In this document: positions 52,023-58,961 of the stretch, in pieces | How the letters are laid out: the number at the start of each line of letters is the position of its first letter | Numbering within the stretch: the stretch's first letter is position 1 | From: Deltaproteobacteria bacterium | GTDB lineage: Bacteria > Myxococcota_A > UBA9160 > UBA6930 | DNA: 58,961 nucleotides | Assembly (NCBI GenBank): GCA_019312665.1 | Contig: JAFDCZ010000015.1 | Location: forward strand, 1-58,961 | Direction of reading: 5' to 3' | Made by a program: the position numbers and the translations under genes | The notes under the pieces: model-generated | The model's input: only the letters and a program-made list of their open reading frames with translations | Database searches by the model: none | Told to the model about the DNA's origin: nothing

Positions 52023-53498
52023 ATGTCCGCCACGTTCCGTCTCGTCGCCGCCGCGATTCTCGCAACAGCGCTGCTGCTCGCCCAGACGGCCAGCGGAGAG
52101 CTGCCTCCGGAGGGCCGCTGTCCTGACTTCACTGGCGCCCCCGGGGAACCCGGCGACATCGACACGGGCACGCCGCTCGTCAAAGAGGGAGCGCTCATCG
52201 ACCTGAACGATCTGCTGGCCCTCCGCCAGCTGCTTCCGGAGGAGGTCTGGAGCTACCGGGAGGCCTTCTTCTACGAGGGCATGCAGATGACGATCGGCTT
52301 CTGCCACCGGCGCTACCCGGTGGCCGACTTCTACCGGGATGCCACCGAAACCTTCCGCGGCCGCGCCACGTTGGACGACGAGGGGAACCTGACGAACTAC
52401 GAAGCCGGCCTGCCCTTCCCTCCTGATACGATCGATCCGGAGAGCCAAGATGCCGCGATTCGCTGGGCCTGGGATTTCGAGCACCGCTACCGGGGCTCGG
52501 GCCCGGTCGGGAGGTTTCGACTCACGGACATGCCCAGCCGGATCGGCACGCCTCAGACCTTTGAAGGCACCTGGCACTTCCTGCGCACGGGTCATCGCTC
52601 GGACCTGGTTGCCAGCGACTACCGCGTAGCCGAATCCACCAAGACCGAGTGGGTGGCCGGCGGCCGGTTCCTGGAGCCCACCAATGCCCGGCACCTGGCT
52701 TGGCGGCAGGCTCGCCCGCGCTCGTCCGCGACGGACTACACGGAGCCTGATGACATCTTCGTCTACGTCCCAGACCTCCGGAAACCCCGCCGCGCAGCCA
52801 GCACCTGGACCGACGGGCTCTACACCCCGCGTTACAGCGTCTCTGGCGTCGAGGGGGCAGGCGGCTCCGTACCGTTCGGAACCAGCGGCGGTTCCGAACT
52901 CTCGCCCGGCGGACTCGAGGCGATCGCGCCTACTGCGGGCCTCTTGTTGGCCGCCACCGAGGACATCCGCAAAGGCTTCACGGGCATGGCGCTGCGCCCG
53001 AACGCGTACGATTGGACCTTGCTGGGCATGCAGGAGGTTCTCGCCCCGCTGAACGGCGTTGAAGAAGGCTGGCCTGGCATGAGCAACCGCAACTACGGCC
53101 ACACCGGCCTCTCGGTGGCCAGCGATCGCTGGGATGTCCGCTACGCCGTGGTCGTCCGCGGTCGCTCTCGCCGGGTGATCGACCACGTGGCTGCCATCAC
53201 CCTGTGGATCGACTACCAGACCCAGCAGCCGCTCTACTTCATCTCACAGCGCAAGAACGGCTTCCTGCTCGATATCGGCATCCTGGTGCACCGCTTCAGC
53301 GGCGATCGTGCCGGCTACCCGGCCTGGCCAGGGGGCGAACGCGCTCGAGTCTTCGACCCGGTCGCCGCCTCCTTCTACTACGTTCCGGGCGGCGGCGCCG
53401 GATGGCGGCGCGAATCCTACGACGTCCAATCCGTTCCGGTCGATCCCGGCAAGCTGCGAAAGCTCACGTCGACCGACGAGTTGATCAAGGGCCGGTAA
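52023..53498 (+). CDS. DUF1329 family (LolA-like) exported protein
   Basis: This 491-residue protein has a signal peptide (about 1-25) and the DUF1329 features EVWSYREAFFYEGMQMTIGFCHRRYPVADFY, IRWAWDFEHRYRGSG, PDDIFVYVPDLRKPRR and QQPLYFISQRKNGFLLDIGILVHRF. Family members have a LolA-like fold and are usually encoded with DUF1302 outer-membrane proteins, as here. The job of the pair is not established; a role in handling hydrophobic compounds is inferred from their usual surroundings. It ends 3 bp before a long perfect hairpin. Confidence 0.88.
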   Translation: MSATFRLVAAAILATALLLAQTASGELPPEGRCPDFTGAPGEPGDIDTGTPLVKEGALIDLNDLLALRQLLPEEVWSYREAFFYEGMQMTIGFCHRRYPVADFYRDATETFRGRATLDDEGNLTNYEAGLPFPPDTIDPESQDAAIRWAWDFEHRYRGSGPVGRFRLTDMPSRIGTPQTFEGTWHFLRTGHRSDLVASDYRVAESTKTEWVAGGRFLEPTNARHLAWRQARPRSSATDYTEPDDIFVYVPDLRKPRRAASTWTDGLYTPRYSVSGVEGAGGSVPFGTSGGSELSPGGLEAIAPTAGLLLAATEDIRKGFTGMALRPNAYDWTLLGMQEVLAPLNGVEEGWPGMSNRNYGHTGLSVASDRWDVRYAVVVRGRSRRVIDHVAAITLWIDYQTQQPLYFISQRKNGFLLDIGILVHRFSGDRAGYPAWPGGERARVFDPVAASFYYVPGGGAGWRRESYDVQSVPVDPGKLRKLTSTDELIKGR

Positions 53499-53500
53499 GC

Positions 53501-53599
53501 CGGGAATCGGGGACGTTCTTTCCGCTGTTTCCGATACGGATTGGGGGCGATGCCCCCAATCCGTATCGGAAACAGCGGAAAGAACGTCCCCGATTCCCG
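53501..53599. repeat. type C long perfect palindrome, copy 3
   Basis: Two 48-bp perfectly complementary arms (53501-53548 and 53552-53599) flank a GAT loop. The outer part is shared with copies 1 and 2, but the inner 15 bp is different and still perfectly paired. It sits between the convergent DUF1329 and DUF1302 stop codons with only 2 and 1 bp to spare. Confidence 0.95.
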
Positions 53600-53600
53600 C

Positions 53601-56600
53601 CTAGAACGTGTAGCGGAGGCGGAGGAAGACCTCGTCCCGCTCACGGATCGCTGACAAGCCCGGTTCGGTGAATTGCTTGTTGGCATCTTTGCCGATGCGG
53701 TTGTTGTTGCCATCCGCCGGGTCGTTGATCGACGCGTCGAACTCCTTCCAGCGTCCGGCGAAGATACCGAGGCCTAACGTGGTAGAGAAGTTCTCGGTGA
53801 ATCGGTAGGTCACCTGGGGCAGCCAGGCACCGGAGTTCGATCTGACGTCGTAGACGAAGGTCATCGACGCCAACAGCCGATCCTGGAAATAACCCGTTGC
53901 AGCCGTGAACGTGAAGAATGCGTTCCATGGCCCGGTCCGGGTGTGACTCTGACGATAGTCTTCGATGTACTGAAAGAACCACTGGCTGTTGAAGAAGAAC
54001 GTCCGATTGGCGTTCATGAAGTTGACGAACGTCGGCCGGTCCACCGAGATCGTCAGGTTGAAGGTATCGATCTCCGTATTGCCATCGAAGGCATCCGCAT
54101 CGGCGGTCGGCAAACCCTCTTGCCAGGTGAACTCGATGCCCCAGTTGGTCTTCGTGATGTCCTCGGCGAAATCCATCGAGAAGCCCAGCACGTTGCGCTT
54201 CTCATAGCGGAGGACCAGATCCGTGCCGGCCGACCAAAGGAAATTGCGGCGACCGAAGCGGCCATTCCCGCCGGCCTTGATGCTGGATCGGGTGAGGCCC
54301 GACAAGCCTCCCAGCAGGCCCTTCACGCTGGAGCACCAGATGGGGCGGGCATAGGAACAACGATCCTTGGAGAACGAGTCGTCCGGATTGAACACGTCGC
54401 GGCGTTTGGCGTCGTCCCGTGTGAAGACCACGCCGTCATCCCCCTGAGAGAGCGCCACGAAAGCCAACAGGAAATTCCAGGAAACGATCGCCATCTCGCT
54501 GCGGAAGGCCTGCCCCGTGAAAGGATGCACGGCACCGCCGGTCGAGCCATCGACCCTCGGGTCATAGCAAGCGTCTCGGGCGCCTCTCGCACCGGGGATC
54601 TGACAGGCCTCTCCGCGTCGGCCCCCGATGACCTCGCCTTCGAAATCCACGGTACCGGGCTGCGCCTTGCCACGATCCGTCGTGTCCCAGATTGCACCAC
54701 CGTCTTGGAAGGTGCCCTGCACACCAGGCCAGGACTGGAAGAAGACACTCGCCTCGGTGTTGAGGAAGTCGATGCCGTGGACGTCGCAATTCGTTCCGTA
54801 GAACGAACCACAGCCGAGAAGCGCCTCCTGCTCGTTGGTCAGGAAAGGTGATAGACCTGACAGGAGAGCCAGGGTGGCCAAGCCGGGGGTGATCGGAGTC
54901 GACGCCGGAAACAAGGCCTCCGAAGCCGCGAGACCGTCGAAGACGCCCCTGTCGAGGGGAACCAGTGGGCTCGGCAGGAAGGAGAACCCGATGAAGTCGA
55001 AGAAGGTCGTCCCGGGCGGGCAGGTCGAGCACTGCGCCATTAATGGTGCGTTGGCCACGAGCTGTGCAGAGGTCGTCGGCGTCAGCCCGCCCAGGCCATA
55101 GTAGAAGGTATTCCCGTTCAGGGTGGCGGGCGTGTTGTCACCTGCAGCGATCATCCCGAAGACCGTCGATAGCGGCACGGGCGCCGGAGCGACGACGACC
55201 TGGCTGTTGAAAATGCTCTGGGCGCAGGCCGAAGGATCGAGGGACGATACACCGACCGTTCCAGCGCATACCCAGGCAAAGATCGATTGGTTGACACTGT
55301 GATGGAGGAGCGAGTTGTCCTCTGTGAGGCACGCATCCTCACTGCCGTGCCGGCAGCTGCCCGTCGTCTGGCCCTTGCGCGGTCGGCCGGAGTTGGGATC
55401 GACATTCCGGCTGTAGCTGAACAGCACATCCGCATAGGGAAGATCGTCGTAGCCGTAGAAATCCGTCAGCGCGAACGAGAAGCGGCCCCAACGCCACTCG
55501 AGCCGCGCGCCGATATCGATACCCTTCCAGCTGTTCCAGGGGTTGGGCGGCCGAATCTCTCCCGCCAGACCAATGCCGTTCTGGCCGTGGTTCAGCAGGC
55601 CAAACGTCTTGCCGCAGGCGACGAGCGGCGAGTACGGCTCACCACATCGGCCGATGTCGTTGGGCTCGAACTGATCGAAGATCGCCGCGACCTCGATGCG
55701 CACATCCTCGAACGGACCCACGTCATAGAAGGAGTAGACCGCGCGCAGCGCCCACTGGGCGATCCGGCTCTCCTCCAGGGAGGGCAGCGTCGCCAGGGCC
55801 AGATCGCGCGGGTTGAGCTGGTCGGTGGTGCTGAAGAGTTCCGTCTTCCCCCAGACCATGGTCTGCTTGCCAGCCCGCACCCAGAGCCGGCTGTCGAACA
55901 TCTCGAATTCGAGATAGGCCTCTTTCAGCTCCTTCTCGTCCTGTTGCGAAGCACCTCGGTTCCATTGCAGCTCGTTGACCGTGAAGTTCTGGTCGAAAGC
56001 ATCGAAATCGCCGTCCCGTAGGGCCTGCTGCAGGCGTTCATTCGGATACCAGACCCCGCTGGGAACTTCGGGCGGTGCGCCCGCGTCGAAGCGGACCTCC
56101 GGAGCAGGGCGGAGCGGAAGGGCTCCGCCTCCGCCCGCGCCTCCGAGCACAGGGCCATTGAAATCGTGCGCGCGGAACGGATTCGGTACCTGCTTCGCAT
56201 CGTGAAGCGGCTCGATCTTGCACTTCATGTTGTGAACGAGCTGCTGGTTGCCAAAACCGTTGACGACACCACGTGTGCGGCGGCTCGCGAACAAGCACTC
56301 CTCGAGGTTCTGGAACAAAAGCTGTGCAGGATCGTCGCTGCCCGGAGTGAAGAACTCGTCGTCCAGCACCCCGTCGAGGCCCGCGCTGGCACCGAAGAAG
56401 CCGTCGTAGGAGATCGAACCGTCGGCTCCGACGGCGACTCTCGAGCCCGGAAGGACGGTATTGCGGTATCGAAATTCGTGGCCGCTGATGTTCCCATCGA
56501 ACGCCCGCCGGATGTCTCCGGTGAATTGCGTCCCGTCGAACCCGCTCTCGCGGCCGTTCTGGATCCTCGACGGCAACCGTCCGGGCCTGTCCCCGTAGAC

Positions 56601-56936
56601 GTCGACGTTGTCGAACATCCAGCAGCCGCGTCGCCAGACGCAATCGAAGCGAGCCTCGATGCGGGCAAAACCGCTCACCAGGTCGAAGGGGCCGAACCCA
56701 TCCGGCGCGATCTCGGCTTCGACTTCCAGGTTCAGCACGTGATACCACTGGGTCAGGTCCCAGTCGTTCTTGCCGGTGAAGTCTGTCCAGATGGATCGGA
56801 TCTGCTGCTCGTAGAAACCGTGGATCTGGAGCCTGCGATCGAAGAACTCGAGGGCCGCGGCAGGCAGGGAGACCAGAACGAGCAGAAGCGCTGTAGCGAC
56901 GCCTCGCATCCAACGAGCCGAAGGAGCAGCCTGCAT
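53601..56936 (-). CDS. DUF1302 family outer-membrane protein, large form
   Basis: This 1111-residue protein has a signal peptide (about 1-32; LLLVLVSLPAAALEF) and long beta-rich regions with terminal Phe (RLRYTF), typical of an outer-membrane barrel. DUF1302 signatures include GFYEQQIRSIW, LEFEMFDSRLWVRAGKQTMVWGKTELFSTTDQLNPRDLA and, near the end, FNLTISVDRPTFVNFMNANRTFFFNSQWFFQYIEDY. It is nearly twice the usual 550-650 residues because of a Cys-containing insert of roughly 300 residues (CSTCPPGTTFFDF, LLGCGSFYGTNCDVHGIDFLNTEASVFFQSW). The ATG at 56936 has AGGAGG upstream. Confidence 0.88.
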   Translation of the reverse strand: MQAAPSARWMRGVATALLLVLVSLPAAALEFFDRRLQIHGFYEQQIRSIWTDFTGKNDWDLTQWYHVLNLEVEAEIAPDGFGPFDLVSGFARIEARFDCVWRRGCWMFDNVDVYGDRPGRLPSRIQNGRESGFDGTQFTGDIRRAFDGNISGHEFRYRNTVLPGSRVAVGADGSISYDGFFGASAGLDGVLDDEFFTPGSDDPAQLLFQNLEECLFASRRTRGVVNGFGNQQLVHNMKCKIEPLHDAKQVPNPFRAHDFNGPVLGGAGGGGALPLRPAPEVRFDAGAPPEVPSGVWYPNERLQQALRDGDFDAFDQNFTVNELQWNRGASQQDEKELKEAYLEFEMFDSRLWVRAGKQTMVWGKTELFSTTDQLNPRDLALATLPSLEESRIAQWALRAVYSFYDVGPFEDVRIEVAAIFDQFEPNDIGRCGEPYSPLVACGKTFGLLNHGQNGIGLAGEIRPPNPWNSWKGIDIGARLEWRWGRFSFALTDFYGYDDLPYADVLFSYSRNVDPNSGRPRKGQTTGSCRHGSEDACLTEDNSLLHHSVNQSIFAWVCAGTVGVSSLDPSACAQSIFNSQVVVAPAPVPLSTVFGMIAAGDNTPATLNGNTFYYGLGGLTPTTSAQLVANAPLMAQCSTCPPGTTFFDFIGFSFLPSPLVPLDRGVFDGLAASEALFPASTPITPGLATLALLSGLSPFLTNEQEALLGCGSFYGTNCDVHGIDFLNTEASVFFQSWPGVQGTFQDGGAIWDTTDRGKAQPGTVDFEGEVIGGRRGEACQIPGARGARDACYDPRVDGSTGGAVHPFTGQAFRSEMAIVSWNFLLAFVALSQGDDGVVFTRDDAKRRDVFNPDDSFSKDRCSYARPIWCSSVKGLLGGLSGLTRSSIKAGGNGRFGRRNFLWSAGTDLVLRYEKRNVLGFSMDFAEDITKTNWGIEFTWQEGLPTADADAFDGNTEIDTFNLTISVDRPTFVNFMNANRTFFFNSQWFFQYIEDYRQSHTRTGPWNAFFTFTAATGYFQDRLLASMTFVYDVRSNSGAWLPQVTYRFTENFSTTLGLGIFAGRWKEFDASINDPADGNNNRIGKDANKQFTEPGLSAIRERDEVFLRLRYTF

Positions 56937-57230
56937 GAACCCTCCTGCCCGGGCATTCGTTCTTCCGCTGCGGCTGCGTCGACACGAACGTCCGGGGCGC
57001 TTTCCCCCAACAACATTTTCGTAGCCGGCCCATGTGTGGAAACAGGCCAGCATGCCCCTTCGGGTGTGGCACGTGAGGCCCGAGGCCCCCTTCGCGCCGC
57101 CCTTCAGCAAGAAGCATGTATACGCCGAAACCCCCGCCAATACAATCGAAAGAGACACGACCGTGGCCAACGGAAGAGGGCCCGGCGGGTCACACCCGCC
57201 AGGCCCCGTGGGATACCGAGTATCGGAAAG
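56937..57230. other. non-coding gap between tandem DUF1302 genes
   Basis: I see no gene or repeat family in this 294-bp stretch. The frame of the downstream gene is open through it, but the sequence is not family-like. It probably holds the promoter of the first DUF1302 gene. Confidence 0.5.
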
Positions 57231-58961
57231 CTAGAAGGTGTATCGGATCCGCAAGTACACCTCGTCCCGCTCGCGAATCACCGAGAGCCCGGGCTCACCG
57301 AAGGACTTGTTGGCGTTCCTGCCCACGCGGTTGGAAGCACCGTCGCCGATACCGTTGATCGACGCGTCGGTCTCTTTCCAGCGGCCAGCGAAGAGCCCCA
57401 GGCCGAGGGTCGCCGAGAAGTTCTCGGTGAACCGGTAGGTCGCCTGGGGCAGCCAGGCGCCGGAGTTTGATCGGACGTCGTAGACGAAGGTCATCGAGGT
57501 CAGCAGCCGATCCTGGAAGTACCCGGTCGAAGCCGTGAGCGTGAAGAAGAAGTTCCACGGGCCCGTTCGGGTATGGCTCTGCTTGTAGTCCTCGATGTAC
57601 TGGAAGAACCACTGGCTGTTGAAGAAGAACGTCCGGTTCGCGTTCATGAAGTTGATGAACGTCGGCCGGTCCACCGAGACCGTCAGGTTGAAGGTATCGA
57701 TCTCCGTGTTGCCGTCGAAGGCGTCCGAGTCGCCGCTCGGCAGGCCCTCCTGCCAGGTGAACTCGACGCCCCAGTTGGTCTTCGTGACGTCCTCTGCGAA
57801 GTCCATCGAGAAGCCCAACACATTGCGCTTCTCGTAACGAAGCACGACGTCACCGCCGCCCTGCCAGAGGAACGTGCGCCGGCCGAAGCGACCGTTTCCG
57901 CCGGCCTTGATGCTCGAACGGGTGAGACCAGTCACGGCCAGCAACGCGACGACATTGCCGCACCAACTGGGGCGGGCGAAGGAGCAGCGATCCTTCGCGA
58001 ACGCATCGGCCGGATTGAGGACTCCCTTGTTGTTCGCGTCCTTCCTCGTGAACGTCGCCCCCTGCTCTCCCTGGCTGAGCGCGACCAGTGCCATCAGGAA
58101 GTTCCAGGACACGACGGCCATCTCGGACCGGAACTCCTGACCGGTGATCGGATGCAACGCTCCGGCTGGATCCCCGTCGACGCGTGCGTTGTAGCACGGG
58201 TCGCTCGGGCCACGTGAGCCCGGAAGATCGCAAGCTTCGCCGATCCGGCCGGCCACGCGTTCGCCGAGGAATCCGATGGTTCCAGGCTGGGCGACGCTTC
58301 GATCGGTCGTGTCCCAGATGGCGCCACCTTCCTGGTACGTCCCCTGGATGTTGGGGAACGACTGGAAGAAGACACCGGCCTCCGCATTGAGGAAGTCGAC
58401 GCCGTGGATGTCGCAGTCGGTCTCATAGAACGGACCGCAACCCAGCAATGCCTCCTGCTCGTTCGTCAGGAACGGATCGAGACCCGAAAACAGGGCAAGC
58501 GTTGCAAAAGCCCCGCCGAGATTCGGCTGAGTAGAGGCGGGGAACTGAGACGTGCTCGCCGCGCTGCCATCGAACGGCCCTGCGTCGAGCGGGACCAGCA
58601 GGCTCGGGAGCAACGCGAAGGTGCCAAAGTCGAAGAAGGTCGTTCCGGCCGGGCAGGTCGAACACTGGGCGATGAACGGGGCATTTGCGGTGATCGACGT
58701 CGCGGTCTCGCCGGTCAAGCCGCCGAGGGCGTACCAGAAGGTACTTCCGTTCAGGGAGCCCGGGGCATTGTTGCCCGCGCCGACCATCGTGAAGACCGTC
58801 GAGATCGGAACGGGTGCAGGCGAAATCACCGTCTGACTGTTGAATACCGACTGGGCGCATGCCGAGCGATCGAGGTTGGAGAAGCCCACGGTGCCTGCGC
58901 AAACCCACGCGAACGCAGTCTGGTTGGCACTGTGTTCCAGGAGCGCATTGTCCGACGTCAG
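57231..58961 (-). CDS. DUF1302 family outer-membrane protein, second paralogue (partial, start outside window)
   Basis: This gene encodes the C-terminal half of a close paralogue of the preceding DUF1302 protein, including the same Cys-containing insert (CSTCPAGTTFFDFG, LLGCGPFYETDCDIHGVDFL) and an identical barrel end (RIRYTF). The frame is open to the window edge, where it reads LTSDNALLEHSANQT, matching LTEDNSLLHHSVNQS in the first copy. A GTG at 58889 is therefore internal, not the start. The two genes are in tandem on the same strand, 294 bp apart. Confidence 0.87.
   Translation of the reverse strand: MTSDNALLEHSANQTAFAWVCAGTVGFSNLDRSACAQSVFNSQTVISPAPVPISTVFTMVGAGNNAPGSLNGSTFWYALGGLTGETATSITANAPFIAQCSTCPAGTTFFDFGTFALLPSLLVPLDAGPFDGSAASTSQFPASTQPNLGGAFATLALFSGLDPFLTNEQEALLGCGPFYETDCDIHGVDFLNAEAGVFFQSFPNIQGTYQEGGAIWDTTDRSVAQPGTIGFLGERVAGRIGEACDLPGSRGPSDPCYNARVDGDPAGALHPITGQEFRSEMAVVSWNFLMALVALSQGEQGATFTRKDANNKGVLNPADAFAKDRCSFARPSWCGNVVALLAVTGLTRSSIKAGGNGRFGRRTFLWQGGGDVVLRYEKRNVLGFSMDFAEDVTKTNWGVEFTWQEGLPSGDSDAFDGNTEIDTFNLTVSVDRPTFINFMNANRTFFFNSQWFFQYIEDYKQSHTRTGPWNFFFTLTASTGYFQDRLLTSMTFVYDVRSNSGAWLPQATYRFTENFSATLGLGLFAGRWKETDASINGIGDGASNRVGRNANKSFGEPGLSVIRERDEVYLRIRYTF

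Overview
The window is GC-rich bacterial chromosome, probably from an uncultured Gram-negative of the deltaproteobacterial/myxococcal type. The Gram-negative call rests on a KdsB enzyme for LPS Kdo, several lipobox lipoproteins and two DUF1302 outer-membrane proteins. An alternative complex III operon and many acyl-CoA genes fit an aerobic lipid-using heterotroph. The lineage is inferred from gene content only. GTG and TTG starts are common, and several gene pairs overlap by 4 bp (GTGA or TTGA).

Layout, left to right. 0-5.2 kb: TetR regulator, SDR oxidoreductase, DUF151 lipoprotein, a small unknown protein, RidA with an overlapping acyl-CoA synthetase, and a CPBP protease on the other strand. 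5.2-9.7 kb: greA, a membrane adenylate cyclase, two overlapping lipoproteins and tRNA-Asn. 9.9-16.4 kb: SCO1-like protein, a pterin-synthase homologue, a C45 hydrolase, an FMN glutamate-synthase-like protein, a CaiB-type CoA transferase and a START-like protein. 16.5-24.6 kb: an SH3 membrane protein, TrkA, a paired ABC exporter, a conserved unknown protein and a lipoprotein. 24.9-31.8 kb: ParA, kdsB overlapping a spermidine-synthase-like membrane protein, an FkbM-like protein, a Cys-motif secreted protein and an M20 peptidase. 31.8-37.2 kb: an acyl-CoA synthetase cut by a TAG codon, a structured non-coding stretch, purU, an MBL-fold protein without its metal ligands, and a rhomboid protease. 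37.2-44.6 kb: actABCDEF on the minus strand. 45-48.9 kb: thiolase, two acyl-CoA dehydrogenases and a broken Trm112-like gene. 49.4-51.9 kb: a PAC2 protein and a two-component system. 52-59 kb: a DUF1329 protein and two tandem DUF1302 paralogues, the second running off the window.

The metabolic theme is acyl-CoA activation and beta-oxidation (two synthetases, two dehydrogenases, thiolase, CoA transferase), with electrons plausibly reaching the alternative complex III. DUF1329/DUF1302 are envelope proteins often linked to hydrophobic compounds; a link to the acyl-CoA genes here is inference.

The most unusual content is between the genes. There are three perfect long hairpins (40-48 bp arms) at convergent gene ends, one of which removed the stop codon of the rhomboid gene. 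Two other families of inverted-repeat elements (about 175 bp and 152 bp) occur in mosaic blocks. A multi-hairpin region with a U-tract terminator and a Shine-Dalgarno-led mini-ORF lies between the second acyl-CoA synthetase and purU. Several apparently degraded genes or pseudoenzymes are also present.
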